Source: Domibacillus sp. DTU_2020_1001157_1_SI_ALB_TIR_016
Lineage (GTDB): Bacteria > Bacillota > Bacilli > Bacillales > Domibacillaceae
DNA length: 64,000 bases
Reading direction: 5' to 3'
Assembly (NCBI RefSeq): GCF_032341995.1
Contig: NZ_CP135439.1
Location: forward strand, 1 to 64,000
Made by a program: the position numbers and the translations under genes. How positions within the stretch are numbered: the stretch's first letter is position 1; the number at the start of each line of letters is the position of its first letter. Positions 44,037-58,463 of this stretch are shown piece after piece. The notes beneath the pieces are model-generated. The model was not told the origin of the DNA. It saw nothing but the letters and a program-made list of their open reading frames with translations, and did no database searches.

Positions 44037-45449
44037 TTACCTCTTCCGCACAATAAATGTATCCCCAAGAAGTTCCCAGTTTTGGGGAAATGGATAACCA
44101 AGCACCCAGTAACTGAGTCCTCTAAGGTTATACGTGTTGACCAGGTCGAATTTTGCTTTTGCACTGCGTGCGTCTTCAAACCAAACCTCATGAGACCGTC
44201 CATTATTGTCTACGTAACGGTAATAAGGTGACTGACTCACCTGATCATATTTTATCTCTGCTCCATATCGAATCGCACGCCTGATGGCTTCCTGCATATC
44301 GAATGTTTCCGCTTCCTGTCCTTCTCTGTGAGGCAAAAGCCAATCCCGGGCGTAAATTTGAAAACCGAGCAGGATTTTATTTCTTGGAATAACCGTTACC
44401 GCATAATCGAGAACACGCTTCATTTGGTTAATAGGTGAAATAGCCTGCGGAGGTCCTTTGCGATATCCCCACTCATATGTCATCAACACAACAAAATCAA
44501 GAATGCGCCCGTGTGCCGGGTAATCCTGCGCTTCAACTAACAATCCCCTCTGTTCACCGCTCGTTTTTGGAGCAAGAGAAGAAGAAACAAAATAACCTTC
44601 AGCATGCAGCCGTTCTACCGCTCTTTCAAGAAATCGGTTATAAAACTGGCGATCCTCCGGTGCTACGTTTTCAAAGTCGATATTCACACCGCTGTATCCT
44701 TTTTCTCTCATCATATCTATTACATTCGTTAACAGTGTTTCAACTAAAGTTGGGCTTGAAAGGATCGTGTGGGCAAGTTCGGTTCCTGCTTCTGTACTTG
44801 AAAAATTTGTAATAGCCATCATGGGAACAACGCCATTTGAGCGGGCAGCTTCTATAGCAGGAGTATCATCAATTGGTTCGAGACCGCCGTCTTCCTGCAT
44901 CCTATATGCAAATGGACTGATATACGTTAAATCATAAGCGACTTCACGTACTTCTCTGGCTCCTGTCTGACCAAATGCATATGTAAAAGCATTTACATCA
45001 ATGACGGGCTTTGTTGGGGCTGGAATTCTTAAAACCTGGCCGATATAAAGACGTGACGGTGCTGTTAATCGATTAACCTGAACGATTGATTGAACGGTTG
45101 TTCCATAGCGGCTGGCGATAACAGAAAGACTCTCCCCGGCCATTACGGTATGATAAATCACTGGAATCGTAAGTATTTGTCCTGGATAAATAGCAGAAGG
45201 ATTGTTGAGTCGGTTTAGCTGCAGTATTTCTTGAACCGTTACACCGTACGTACTCCCAATGTTTCCAAGGGTATCCCCAGGCTGAACAAGGTACTGAAAA
45301 TAAGGTTCGGGAATCACCAGTGCCTGGCCAATCACCAGCCGATCCGGCTGTTCAAGATCATTAGCTCGAACGATAAGGGCAGGATCTATTCGGTATTGCC
45401 GGGCAATACGCCAGAGTAAATCTCCGCTTCTCACTACATGGATTCTCAT
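44037..45449 (-). CDS. Spore-type LysM/glycoside hydrolase 18 protein (YaaH/SleL-like)
   Basis: 470 residues. Three LysM repeats in the first 150 (IHVVRSGDLLWRIARQY, YLVQPGDTLGNIGSTYG, YHTVMAGESLSVIASRYG) are followed by a GH18 domain whose catalytic motif is VNIDFENVAPED (DxxxDxE type, near residue 265). Family members in spores bind cortex peptidoglycan and act as N-acetylglucosaminidases. The start is uncertain: ATG at 45449 opens LysM 1, but an in-frame ATG at 45482 has AGGT upstream. A TGTACAAT at 45536-45543 could be a sigmaE -10. No such gene lies between rsmI and abrB in B. subtilis; it is a paralogue of 62100-63386. Confidence 0.88.
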   Translation of the reverse strand: MRIHVVRSGDLLWRIARQYRIDPALIVRANDLEQPDRLVIGQALVIPEPYFQYLVQPGDTLGNIGSTYGVTVQEILQLNRLNNPSAIYPGQILTIPVIYHTVMAGESLSVIASRYGTTVQSIVQVNRLTAPSRLYIGQVLRIPAPTKPVIDVNAFTYAFGQTGAREVREVAYDLTYISPFAYRMQEDGGLEPIDDTPAIEAARSNGVVPMMAITNFSSTEAGTELAHTILSSPTLVETLLTNVIDMMREKGYSGVNIDFENVAPEDRQFYNRFLERAVERLHAEGYFVSSSLAPKTSGEQRGLLVEAQDYPAHGRILDFVVLMTYEWGYRKGPPQAISPINQMKRVLDYAVTVIPRNKILLGFQIYARDWLLPHREGQEAETFDMQEAIRRAIRYGAEIKYDQVSQSPYYRYVDNNGRSHEVWFEDARSAKAKFDLVNTYNLRGLSYWVLGYPFPQNWELLGDTFIVRKR

Positions 45450-45558
45450 CTTTACAGCCCCGCTTTCCAACACAATGTCCATTCATCTTATTACCTAAAG
45501 CCTCCCAATATGATTATGGGGACTGGATCGAACGCATTGTACAGGGTGTTAAACAAAA

Positions 45559-45593
45559 TAAAAAAACTGGCGCCTATTGCATTTGGCAGCCAG
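45559..45593 (-). terminator. Terminator after rsmI
   Basis: Stem CTGGCTGCC/GGCGCCAG (one bulge), loop of about ten bases, then seven T on the minus strand. Confidence 0.8.
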
Positions 45594-45620
45594 CTTACGT
45601 TTTAAATGAATAAAGAGACT

Positions 45621-46493
45621 TTATGTATGATAGGCAGTGTACACATCCCGCTTCGGCAGGCCACGCTCTTTTGCCACCTGCTTTACCGCTTCTTTTGGCG
45701 TCATTTTCTGCTCTGTTACATACTGTTCAACATGCGCTTCAATGGATATGTCACTCCACCATGCTGTTTCTTCCAAAGAGTCTGATGCCTCTGGATTTCC
45801 TTCTATGATGAGACAAAATTCACCCATTATTTTGGACTCCTCAGCCCACACACGGGCTTCACTGATCGTGCCGCGCAAAAATTCTTCAAACTTTTTCGTC
45901 AGCTCCCGGCATAAAACGATCTGCCGTTCCGCTCCTAAAAACTCTTCCATCAGCGTCAACGTTTCTTTTAAACGGTGAGGGGATTCATATAAGATAAATG
46001 TTTCGCGACAAGCGGACAATTTCTCAAGCTCTTTCTTTTTTTCTTTTTTCCCCCGATTTAAAAAACCGTAAAAATAAAAAGGCTGCGGCGCAATACCAGA
46101 GGCAATCAGTGCCGTTATGGCAGCATTTGCTCCTGGGAGCGGCACCACATTCACCTCATTTTGGAGGGCCAGCAGCACAAGCTCATGTCCTGGATCTGAA
46201 ATACAAGGCGTACCGGCATCACTCACAAGCGCAACGGTTTCACCAGATTGCACGCGTTCAATGAGTTTGCGGCCGGCTGCTTCACTGCTATGTTCATGGT
46301 AGCTGACAACAGGTGTCGCGATCTCGAAATAATTGCACAGCTTTTTCGTATTGCGGGTATCTTCTGCTGCAATAACATCGGCTTCCTTCAAGATACGCAG
46401 AGCCCGTATTGTCATATCTTCTAAATTGCCAATGGGAACCGGAACAAGGTAAAGAAGCCCTTCTTCACGGTCAAAACTTTTCTGTGATTTCAT
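45621..46493 (-). CDS. rsmI: 16S rRNA 2'-O-ribose methyltransferase RsmI
   Basis: Methylates the ribose of C1402 of 16S rRNA. 290 residues of the tetrapyrrole-methylase-like fold: LYLVPVPIGNLEDMTIRAL, VIAAEDTRNTKKL, ALVSDAGTPCISDPG and FILYESPHRLKETL. ATG at 46493 has AAGAGG 8 bases upstream. It overlaps yazA by 23 bp, so the two are translated from the same message. It is the last gene of the yaaO-to-rsmI group. Confidence 0.94.
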   Translation of the reverse strand: MKSQKSFDREEGLLYLVPVPIGNLEDMTIRALRILKEADVIAAEDTRNTKKLCNYFEIATPVVSYHEHSSEAAGRKLIERVQSGETVALVSDAGTPCISDPGHELVLLALQNEVNVVPLPGANAAITALIASGIAPQPFYFYGFLNRGKKEKKKELEKLSACRETFILYESPHRLKETLTLMEEFLGAERQIVLCRELTKKFEEFLRGTISEARVWAEESKIMGEFCLIIEGNPEASDSLEETAWWSDISIEAHVEQYVTEQKMTPKEAVKQVAKERGLPKRDVYTAYHT

Positions 46494-46752
46494 TCTTTGC
46501 ACCTCTTTTCCGCAAATAATTCATTTTTTGGGGACGCGACAGCTGCTTAAACGCATATTCTGCCCGCATCGCTTCTTGTTTTGTTTCAAACGATTCACTG
46601 TGAATAAGGGTAACCGGCCGGCGGGCTCGTGTATACTTTGCACCTTTTCCTGCATTATGAACGCTTATCCGCCTATTTAGATCATTTGTATATCCTGCAT
46701 ACAGAGAATCATCTTTGCATTTAACGACGTAAAAATGGTGGCTCGTCTCCAT
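46471..46752 (-). CDS. yazA: GIY-YIG domain protein YazA
   Basis: 93 residues, UPF0213 family with a single GIY-YIG nuclease-like domain: [22 protein letters not shown] holds the VVK...YAG variant of the motif, then [10 protein letters not shown] and [15 protein letters not shown]. The function is unknown. The start lies inside the end of trmN6 (32-bp overlap) and the end inside rsmI, which indicates tight coupling. Confidence 0.9.
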   Translation of the reverse strand: METSHHFYVVKCKDDSLYAGYTNDLNRRISVHNAGKGAKYTRARRPVTLIHSESFETKQEAMRAEYAFKQLSRPQKMNYLRKRGAKNEITEKF

Positions 46753-47485
46753 ATAGAAGAGTCCTCACTTCATCTGTATATTCGCCTTTATCATCATACA
46801 CAAAAAGCGGCGGCAAAATCTTTAAGTCCGCTGCTCCATCTTTTATCCCTTCCACAAGAACGGTGTTGGCTTCTTTGTTTCCTGCTTTCGGGTACACAAA
46901 GCGAATCCGCTTCGGCTCAAGCCGATATGTTCTCATCAGCGTGACAATATCAAGCAGACGGCCTGGCCTGTGCACAAAAGCGGCTTTTCCTCCCTGCTTT
47001 AAAAGCTGGGAAGCCGATACGATACAATCTTCGAGCGTGCACATAATTTCATGACGGGCAATGGCAAAATGCTCATTTGCATTCATTTCATTTTGAGATG
47101 GCGTTAAAAAATAAGGCGGGTTACATGTTACCAGCGTATACTTTTCTTTTCCGAGCTGCTGTGGTGATTGCTTTAAATCACCGTGCACCATCCTGATTTG
47201 CTCACCCAAGCCATTATATGCTACGCTGCGAACCGCCATATCATACAGACGCTCCTGTATTTCCACACCGATGATCGGCACCTTGGTTCTGGCTGACATC
47301 AAAAGCGGCACAACACCGTTGCCGGAACAAAGATCTACAATAGCGCCGCGTGTCTTAGGCACGGAAGCAAACCGTGCCAGCAGGACGGCATCCAGCGAAA
47401 ACGAAAAAACAGACGGGCTTTGGATAATCCGCAGCTCTTCCGCCAGCAGATAATCAAGCCGCTCATCTTGTTTTAATTCAACCAT
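46721..47485 (-). CDS. trmN6: tRNA (adenine37-N6)-methyltransferase-like protein (YabB)
   Basis: 254 residues. SAM-dependent N6-adenine methyltransferase fold: motif [16 protein letters not shown] and the catalytic NPPY in [12 protein letters not shown]. The assignment to tRNA A37 is by family (TrmN6/YfiC-like, yabB in B. subtilis). ATG at 47485 has AAAGGAG 8 bases upstream; the reading frame continues upstream through the yabA terminator and is not used. It overlaps yazA by 32 bp. Confidence 0.9.
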   Translation of the reverse strand: MVELKQDERLDYLLAEELRIIQSPSVFSFSLDAVLLARFASVPKTRGAIVDLCSGNGVVPLLMSARTKVPIIGVEIQERLYDMAVRSVAYNGLGEQIRMVHGDLKQSPQQLGKEKYTLVTCNPPYFLTPSQNEMNANEHFAIARHEIMCTLEDCIVSASQLLKQGGKAAFVHRPGRLLDIVTLMRTYRLEPKRIRFVYPKAGNKEANTVLVEGIKDGAADLKILPPLFVYDDKGEYTDEVRTLLYGDEPPFLRR

Positions 47486-47505
47486 ACTTGTTTCTCCTTT
47501 TGCAC

Positions 47506-47532
47506 AAAAGAACCTTCCTTTGAAAAGGAAGG
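47506..47532 (-). terminator. Weak terminator/hairpin after yabA
   Basis: Stem CCTTCCTTT/AAAGGAAGG with loop TC, followed by TTCTTTTG on the minus strand. The short T run suggests partial termination within the operon. Confidence 0.55.
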
Positions 47533-47543
47533 CTTCGATCACA

Positions 47544-47903
47544 TTATTTTTTATTTAAAAAAGACAAGCAAAACAGACAGTCTTCATCTTTACGCGGGCT
47601 CCCGAAATGCACGCTGCAAATATGAAAGCCTTCTTGGTACAAGCGGGCCAGATTATCATATCCTTCACCGATATCCGCTCCGCGTGCTTGCACGCTGACA
47701 GGTCCTGACACTTTTTGCTCCTGCTGGTCTAGCTCTTCAAGACGGCGGCGCAAGTGATCATTTTCAATCAGTAATGAATTGTTTTCTTCTAGTATTTCCG
47801 CAAGCTGTACCTTTACTTCGCCAAGCTGCTGATATAATTCACCAATTTGCAGCTCCATATGGATGACAGAATCAAAAATACCTTTTTTATCTAACTTTTC
47901 CAC
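47544..47903 (-). CDS. yabA: Replication initiation control protein YabA
   Basis: Negative regulator of initiation that binds DnaA and the sliding clamp DnaN. 119 residues as in B. subtilis. An N-terminal coiled coil (about 8-60, [23 protein letters not shown]) leads to a C-terminal zinc domain with HICSVHFG and CLFC, then SFLNKK. GTG at 47903 is chosen since AGGTG is 9 bases upstream and it gives the family length. It begins 4 bp after the ricT stop. Confidence 0.93.
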   Translation of the reverse strand: MEKLDKKGIFDSVIHMELQIGELYQQLGEVKVQLAEILEENNSLLIENDHLRRRLEELDQQEQKVSGPVSVQARGADIGEGYDNLARLYQEGFHICSVHFGSPRKDEDCLFCLSFLNKK

Positions 47904-47907
47904 CGTC

Positions 47908-48735
47908 TCAATCACCTGCTTTCACAGAAACGGCTCCCTCTCTTCCGATCTCATCAGATGAGAATTCAAGCGTCCGTTCCAGTTCCGGAAGATGCACCTG
48001 TACGAGCCGTTCTAAAATATTTAAGCCCGTCACACGCCCGTTCCCGCTTGGCGTTGTTACTTTTTGGCCCACATCCGGCAATTCACGGCGCGCATCCTCA
48101 TACTCATCGTTTTCGTACTTTAAGCAGCACATTAATCGGCCGCATAAACCGGAAATTTTAGCTGGATTCAGGGACAGGTTTTGATCTTTTGCCATCTTGA
48201 TTGAGACCGGCTCAAAATCACCAAGGAATGTTGAACAGCAAAGCATCCGTCCACATGGCCCGATACCGCCGAGCATTTTCGCTTCATCCCGAACGCCAAT
48301 TTGGCGCAGCTCAATGCGCGTCCGGAAAATCGAAGCCAAATCTTTTACGAGCTCTCGGAAATCCACCCGCCCATCCGCTGTGAAATAGAAAATCACTTTA
48401 TTGCGGTCAAAGGTGTATTCTACATCAACAAGCTTCATATCTAGGTTATGCTCGGTAATTTTACTCGTACAAGTTTCAAATGCCTGTATAGCTGCTTCAC
48501 TGTTTTCCTGTACAGCCAAACGATCTTTCTGATCCGCCGCCCGGATCACTTTTTTCAATGGCAGAACAACATCATCTTCATCGACTTCTTTTGGCCCGAC
48601 AACAACATGTCCATATTCAACCCCGCGTACCGTTTCCACAATAACGTGGTCTTCCTTTTGGATCCCGAGGTCACCTGGATCAAAATAATATATTTTACCC
48701 GCTTGTTTAAAGCGTACACCTACTACATTACACAA
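47908..48735 (-). CDS. ricT: PSP1-domain protein RicT (YaaT)
   Basis: Member of the RicA-RicF-RicT complex, which carries Fe-S clusters, stimulates RNase Y processing and affects the Spo0A phosphorelay and biofilm. 275 residues. The central Cys-rich part, [18 protein letters not shown] followed by [13 protein letters not shown], supplies the cluster ligands within the PSP1 C-terminal domain. It starts with TTG; GGGGGG is 8 bases upstream. It overlaps holB by 8 bp. Confidence 0.94.
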   Translation of the reverse strand: MCNVVGVRFKQAGKIYYFDPGDLGIQKEDHVIVETVRGVEYGHVVVGPKEVDEDDVVLPLKKVIRAADQKDRLAVQENSEAAIQAFETCTSKITEHNLDMKLVDVEYTFDRNKVIFYFTADGRVDFRELVKDLASIFRTRIELRQIGVRDEAKMLGGIGPCGRMLCCSTFLGDFEPVSIKMAKDQNLSLNPAKISGLCGRLMCCLKYENDEYEDARRELPDVGQKVTTPSGNGRVTGLNILERLVQVHLPELERTLEFSSDEIGREGAVSVKAGD

Positions 48736-49744
48736 AGGCGTGTCCCCCCTGTAACTTTAACAAAAGCTGCTCCATTAGCAGCTGCTGGTTCATATTGCGG
48801 CTGAGCTTTCGTTTTGCCTCTAAAATGAATGCCATCCGGTCTGCCAGCGCTTCTGCTGACAAATGCAGGGCATCCTGCTGAAAAGAAGCAAGACGGTCGG
48901 GAAATGCAAGACCTTTTTCTTCCCCGGTCATAATGGAAAGCAAATCCCTGTGAATTAGAACAAAAAGATCAAGGGCAAGACTGACCTGCTGTTTCTCTTT
49001 AAAATGAGAGTGAAATTCTTCTGAAAGCGAAACAATAGCCGAGAGCCTGCCGCCTTTCAGACCTTCGTATAATTTTAACACTACTAGTCGTGCCTGTGCA
49101 AACCACTCATCTTGTGCAAGCTGGAGCGCTTCATCCAAATGATTGGTTAATTTGGAGACAATGGAAGCCATCGGCACATTAATTTCTTCTTCGATCAAGC
49201 GTTGCTTAAGCTCGCTTGAATCAATAGGACGAAACGTCAGCTGCTGGCAGCGCGATAAAATGGTCGGCAGCACAAGACTGCTTTGCTCTGTTAATAAAAA
49301 GGCGGCGGTGCGGGCGGAAGGCTCTTCTAAAAACTTGAGCAGGCTGTTCGCCGCACTTGCCGTCATTTTGTCTGCCTGATTGATAATATATACTTTCCAG
49401 CCGGATTCAACCGCAGTTTTTTTGAATTCCTGCTGTAAAAATTGAATTTGCTCTTTTTTAATCGATAAGCCATCCGGCTCAATCACATGAAGGTCGGGAT
49501 GATTCCCATTTTGGATGCGGCGGCAGTTAATACATGCCCCACACGGCTGATACCCATCCAGTGGTTCCCGGCAAAACAAACTTTTTGCAAACAGCAGGGC
49601 TGTTTCTTTTTTTCCGGTTCCCGGATCTCCTTCAAACAAATAAGCATGCGCTACACGGTCACGAAGTAAACTGTTTTCAATCATCCTCATGACGATCGGC
49701 TGGCGCCCTTCTGCTTCCTTCCATGGGTTAGACACGAAATTCAC
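48728..49744 (-). CDS. holB: DNA polymerase III subunit delta-prime
   Basis: Clamp-loader subunit. 338 residues, AAA+ fold: P-loop-like GDPGTGKKETALLFA (near residue 41), zinc module CGACINCRRI, the VYIINQADKMT and SAANSLLKFLEEP blocks, and sensor region LPTILSRCQQLTF. Its partner DnaX is at the right end of the window. It lies 5 bp after darA; the yaaR gene that sits between them in B. subtilis is absent. Confidence 0.94.
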   Translation of the reverse strand: MNFVSNPWKEAEGRQPIVMRMIENSLLRDRVAHAYLFEGDPGTGKKETALLFAKSLFCREPLDGYQPCGACINCRRIQNGNHPDLHVIEPDGLSIKKEQIQFLQQEFKKTAVESGWKVYIINQADKMTASAANSLLKFLEEPSARTAAFLLTEQSSLVLPTILSRCQQLTFRPIDSSELKQRLIEEEINVPMASIVSKLTNHLDEALQLAQDEWFAQARLVVLKLYEGLKGGRLSAIVSLSEEFHSHFKEKQQVSLALDLFVLIHRDLLSIMTGEEKGLAFPDRLASFQQDALHLSAEALADRMAFILEAKRKLSRNMNQQLLMEQLLLKLQGGHAFV

Positions 49745-49749
49745 ACCCT

Positions 49750-50091
<342 letters not shown>

Positions 50092-50122
50092 TTACAGGAT
50101 TTCTTCTATTATACCAAATCTT

Positions 50123-50749
50123 TTAGCCAAGCACTTTTTCAATTTCAGAAAGTGCAGCCCGGTACACGAGCTCCTGCTCCTGCTCGGCATCAATCACCAC
50201 GATGCGTTCCCGGTTGGCCTCGGCCAATTTCAAATATCCTTCCCGTACTTTCTGGTGAAAAGAAAGATCCTCCAGGTCAAGCCGGTTGACTTCCCGTCCA
50301 TCATGGCGATGAATACGGGCAAGCCCGACTTCAGGCTGCACATCAAATAATAACGTCAAGGCAGGCATCATGCCATCAATCGCAAAAGCATTAATGGAGG
50401 CCACTTCCTCCATACCAAGCCCCCTTGCATAGCCTTGGTACGCAAGAGAGCTGTCGACAAAGCGGTCACAAAGGACAATAAAGTCTTTTTGAAGAGCCGG
50501 TATGACTTTTTCCACCAAATGCTGGCGGCGGGCTGCTGCATAAAGAAGTGCTTCTGTGCGAGCATCCATCTTTGTGTTGTCTTTATTTAAAATAACCGAG
50601 CGTATTTGCTCCGCAATAGCTATGCCGCCCGGTTCTCTCGTTTGAACAATCGGGTACCCCTTTTTTTCAAGCTCTTCAACAATCCGCTGGAGCACGGTCG
50701 TTTTCCCTGCTCCTTCTGGTCCTTCTATTGTAATAAATAATCCTGGCAC
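50123..50749 (-). CDS. tmk: Thymidylate kinase
   Basis: Phosphorylates dTMP to dTDP. 208 residues. P-loop [15 protein letters not shown] (about 6-20), the DR(F/Y/H) motif [21 protein letters not shown] and the [12 protein letters not shown] block. GTG start with AAGGAG 7 bases upstream. It starts 1 bp after the stop of yaaO and precedes darA. Confidence 0.95.
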   Translation of the reverse strand: MPGLFITIEGPEGAGKTTVLQRIVEELEKKGYPIVQTREPGGIAIAEQIRSVILNKDNTKMDARTEALLYAAARRQHLVEKVIPALQKDFIVLCDRFVDSSLAYQGYARGLGMEEVASINAFAIDGMMPALTLLFDVQPEVGLARIHRHDGREVNRLDLEDLSFHQKVREGYLKLAEANRERIVVIDAEQEQELVYRAALSEIEKVLG

Positions 50750-50750
50750 A

Positions 50751-52154
50751 TTAGTTCTCCTTCCGAAACACCATAAGCTTCTGTTCGTTCAATCTTTCTC
50801 CCCCATGAAAGCGGGCGCCTTGACTGACCAGCCACTCAATCTGCTCTACGTGAGCCCTTGAAATCCGTTCCCCCTCCATCACGAGCGGTATACCAGGCGG
50901 GTACGGAATAATCATTTCAGCTGCCACTTCGCCGGCTGCGTCTTTCAAGGAAACAGCTTCTTTTTGGAAGCAACTATGCTCATTATAAGGCAAGTCGAGA
51001 GTGGATACATAAGCAGACGGCAAATTTCCTGAAAAAGAAGGAGATGTTTTTCCTGTTTTAAACGACAAGCTGCCCAGTTTTTGCATAGCTTGTGCTTCAA
51101 AGAGATTCTCTTCTGCTTCTAAAAGAGGAAAAACGAGCAGTATCTGATAAGGGTCGGCGAGTTCAATATAGATGCCTGCTTCTTCAAACAAAGCCTGTAA
51201 CTCATATCCTGTCAGCCCTTCAGCCCTTACAAGCAGTTTGTACGGATCATCTGTAGATATACAAACGAACCCCTTTAATTGGAGAAACTGAATCACTCTG
51301 TTTTTTACAGCCATAGAGTAAGTATGATCTTTTCTCGTATAGGAAGCGGCATAAAAACGGGCATAATCCAAGGAAGCCATAATTGGATAAGACGGACTGC
51401 TTGACTGCAGAGCCTGCAGATAAAATTGAAGGCGCGTGCGATCGATTTGGGAAGAATTAATATGAAGGTAAGCACCCATCGTCATAGCAGGCAGCATTTT
51501 GTGCGCAGACTGTACAACGATATCTCCTCCCAGCTGCAGGGCGCTCATGGGCACTTCTCCTTCCACAGCACCAAAGTGGGCTCCATGCGCCTCGTCCACA
51601 AGCACCAAGGAACCGTGAGACTTGGCAATAGCCGCCAATTCCTGAAAAGAACCGGTTATTCCATAATACGTCGGATACGTAAAAATGACCGCTTTACTTT
51701 CAGGATATGTTTTGTATGCCTCCATTAATGTTTGCTTGGATACTTGGGCTGCTGTCTGTGTATGTTCGTCAAAATCGGGTGTTAAAAAAACGGGGAAGAC
51801 TTGAGCCATTTTTAAGGCGTTTAACACAGACTTATGGCAATTGCGCTGAACAAACACAATATCGCCTTTGGAAAGGGTACCAAGAATCATGGCAAGGTTG
51901 CCGACTGTACTTCCATTCACAAGAAACTTGCTTTCCACCGTATTATGTAAGTCCGAAAGCAGGTCTTCTGCTTCTTTAATACATTCTTCTGGAGCATGAA
52001 GGTCATCCAAACCCGTTAATTCGGTTACATCCAGTGAAAGCTCCATCCAAGAAGCAAGCAAGCCATTTTTGTGGCCGGGTACGTGAAAAGAAATAGGCTT
52101 TTTCTGCTGATGTTTTTTTAAAGCTTCAAGCAAAGGCATACGGGAATGATTCAT
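50751..52154 (-). CDS. yaaO: Orn/Lys/Arg decarboxylase family PLP protein (YaaO)
   Basis: 467 residues, fold-type I PLP decarboxylase. Key parts: [36 protein letters not shown] and the PLP lysine in [13 protein letters not shown] (near residue 225). The C-terminal part ends with [16 protein letters not shown], typical of the family. The substrate (lysine, arginine or ornithine) cannot be decided from sequence alone. AAAGGAG is about 8 bases before the ATG. It lies only 33 bp after the rRNA terminator and heads the yaaO-tmk-darA-holB group. Confidence 0.9.
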   Translation of the reverse strand: MNHSRMPLLEALKKHQQKKPISFHVPGHKNGLLASWMELSLDVTELTGLDDLHAPEECIKEAEDLLSDLHNTVESKFLVNGSTVGNLAMILGTLSKGDIVFVQRNCHKSVLNALKMAQVFPVFLTPDFDEHTQTAAQVSKQTLMEAYKTYPESKAVIFTYPTYYGITGSFQELAAIAKSHGSLVLVDEAHGAHFGAVEGEVPMSALQLGGDIVVQSAHKMLPAMTMGAYLHINSSQIDRTRLQFYLQALQSSSPSYPIMASLDYARFYAASYTRKDHTYSMAVKNRVIQFLQLKGFVCISTDDPYKLLVRAEGLTGYELQALFEEAGIYIELADPYQILLVFPLLEAEENLFEAQAMQKLGSLSFKTGKTSPSFSGNLPSAYVSTLDLPYNEHSCFQKEAVSLKDAAGEVAAEMIIPYPPGIPLVMEGERISRAHVEQIEWLVSQGARFHGGERLNEQKLMVFRKEN

Positions 52155-52186
52155 TTACGAATTCTCCTTTATCGAATAAACAATAT

Positions 52187-52220
52187 AAAAAAAAGAGACG
52201 ACACGAAGTCATCTCTTTTT
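52187..52220 (-). terminator. Terminator of rRNA operon 2
   Basis: Stem AAAAGAGATGAC (52209-52220) with GTCGTCTCTTTT (52191-52202), loop of six bases (TTCGTG-like), then eight T on the minus strand. It directly precedes yaaO. Confidence 0.88.
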
Positions 52221-52227
52221 CATTATT

Positions 52228-52343
<116 letters not shown>

Positions 52344-52437
52344 CTATGAAGTTTGAAAGAAGTGTTCTTTCAAAACTGGATAGAAGCGTTATTGTATGGG
52401 CAAAAACCTTTCGGTTACACGCCAAGTGTACATTGAT

Positions 52438-57089
<4,652 letters not shown>

Positions 57090-57185
57090 GTTTGACTTGC
57101 TCATTTGTTTCCACTAAAACACGGGGTGTTTTTAGTGGAAGATAAAAATTTAAAACGTTGACGTTTTTATTGATTTTGTTCAGTT

Positions 57186-57219
57186 TTCAATGTTCAATGT
57201 TCAATGTTCAATGTTCAAT
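57186..57219 (-). repeat. Tandem 7-bp repeat in the rRNA leader of operon 2
   Basis: Four full copies of TTCAATG (57186-57213) and a partial fifth (57214-57219). Operon 1 has only two copies at the same position (5167-5180). Upstream of the repeats the two leaders are unrelated. Confidence 0.9.
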
Positions 57220-57250
57220 TCGCTCATGCCATCTCTGCGACAGCTATAAC

Positions 57251-57280
57251 ATCATATCATCATTTGATGCGATGTGTCAA
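57251..57280 (-). promoter_or_regulatory. rRNA operon 2 promoter P2 (sigmaA)
   Basis: Minus strand: consensus -35 TTGACA (57275-57280), 18 bp, -10 TATGAT (57251-57256). Confidence 0.82.
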
Positions 57281-57335
57281 TATCTTTTTTAACTTTTTTA
57301 TTTCTTGCTGACTGCTTTTCAGCAGCAACTTTATT

Positions 57336-57364
57336 AATATACCAGCTCGTCTCTTTTGCGTCAA
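57336..57364 (-). promoter_or_regulatory. rRNA operon 2 promoter P1 (sigmaA)
   Basis: Minus strand: -35 TTGACG (57359-57364), 17 bp, -10 TATATT (57336-57341) with TGG before it. It lies just after bofA. The -10 block is the same as in the candidate P1 of operon 1. Confidence 0.75.
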
Positions 57365-57382
57365 TAACTTTCCAATGTTTTT

Positions 57383-57583
57383 TTACGGGAAAACAAAAAA
57401 ATAAATAGCTGCCAGAGAGAGAACTCCCGGCAGCCCGAGGAAACCGGCTAAAAAAGCGGTAAATGGATTTATCACAATATACAGATCCGTCTCTTGTATA
57501 CATACATTGATTACGTATAAAAGAAAAGCACCTATCACTGTTTTCTTAAAAATCATCATCAGAATCTCGCTCAATTTTCGCAT
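57383..57583 (-). CDS. bofA: Short BofA-like inhibitor of pro-sigmaK processing
   Basis: 66 residues. The C-terminal signature INPFTAFLAGFLGLPGVLSL and the preceding hydrophobic TVIGAFLLYVINVCI align with the second half of BofA, which holds SpoIVFB inactive in the outer forespore membrane until sigmaG signals. B. subtilis BofA has 87 residues; here about 20 N-terminal residues, including the first membrane segment, are absent. The ATG at 57583 has GGAGGAG 9 bases upstream, so the short form is probably real. It sits between yaaL and the rRNA promoters, as in B. subtilis. Confidence 0.82.
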   Translation of the reverse strand: MRKLSEILMMIFKKTVIGAFLLYVINVCIQETDLYIVINPFTAFLAGFLGLPGVLSLAAIYFFVFP

Positions 57584-57617
57584 TTTTTCACGCTCCTCCT
57601 CTATATATAGAAGAGAA

Positions 57618-57836
57618 TTATTCTTTTATGCGAATTTGCCGTTTTTTCGCTTCGCGGAACAAAAAGAAATATTTCGCTTGAGCGGCTTTTGTTTGAGCTT
57701 CAAGCTCATTGTTTTGTTCAAAGCTAAGACGAAGCAAGTCACGATTTTTAAACCAATCTGTTCTTGCCTGGCTCATTAAACTGATTAATTTATCATCATA
57801 CATACTGCGCATGCTTTGTTTTTTGCGAAAAAACAT
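57618..57836 (-). CDS. yaaL: YaaL family protein (DUF2508)
   Basis: 72 residues, charged and probably helical (DDKLISLMSQARTDWFKNRD, EAQTKAAQAKYFFLFREAKK). The family is found next to recR in Bacilli and has no known function. AAGGAGG is 9 bases before the ATG. It lies 14 bp after recR. Confidence 0.88.
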   Translation of the reverse strand: MFFRKKQSMRSMYDDKLISLMSQARTDWFKNRDLLRLSFEQNNELEAQTKAAQAKYFFLFREAKKRQIRIKE

Positions 57837-57850
57837 AGATGCTTTCCTCC

Positions 57851-58447
57851 TTACAGCTCCCGGCGTCCCTCTATCGCCTTAGACAAAGTCACTTCATCGG
57901 CATATTCAAGATCACCGCCGACTGGAAGGCCATGAGCAATGCGGGTCGTCCGGATACCAGATGGTTTTAGCAGCCTGGAGATATACATTGCCGTTGCTTC
58001 TCCTTCGATATTCGGATTGGTCGCTAAAATGACTTCTTTAATGGTTTCATCCTGAAGCCGTTTCACTAAGTCCGGTACGTTGATATCTTCCGGCCCGATT
58101 CCTTCCATTGGAGAGATAGCGCCATGAAGAACATGGTACAAGCCATTGTATTCCTTCATTTTCTCCATCGCAATGACGTCTTTCGGGTCCTGTACTACGC
58201 AGACAATGCTTCGGTCACGGCGCTCATCTTTACAAATGGAACATGGATCTTGATCGGTAATATGGCCGCATACTGAACAATAGCCTAGGTCACGTTTGGC
58301 ATTCACAAGTGCTTTCCCGAATTCAAGCACATCTTCTTCTTTCATGTTTAGCACAAAAAAAGCCAGACGAGCCGCTGTTTTTGGCCCGATGCCCGGCAAT
58401 TTCATGAAGCTGTCAATCAGCTTCGTTATAGGTTCGGGATAATACAT
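57851..58447 (-). CDS. recR: Recombination mediator RecR
   Basis: Works with RecF and RecO to load RecA at gaps. 198 residues. An N-terminal helix-hairpin-helix ([21 protein letters not shown]), a four-cysteine zinc finger ([16 protein letters not shown]) and a TOPRIM domain ([26 protein letters not shown]) are present. It follows ebfC by 16 bp in the dnaX-ebfC-recR group. Confidence 0.96.
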   Translation of the reverse strand: MYYPEPITKLIDSFMKLPGIGPKTAARLAFFVLNMKEEDVLEFGKALVNAKRDLGYCSVCGHITDQDPCSICKDERRDRSIVCVVQDPKDVIAMEKMKEYNGLYHVLHGAISPMEGIGPEDINVPDLVKRLQDETIKEVILATNPNIEGEATAMYISRLLKPSGIRTTRIAHGLPVGGDLEYADEVTLSKAIEGRREL

Positions 58448-58463
58448 TTATAATTCCTCCTCT

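Noticed and set aside
57252..57503. 83-codon minus-strand frame after and over bofA
   Set aside because: It overlaps bofA in another frame and runs through both rRNA promoters; no family resemblance.
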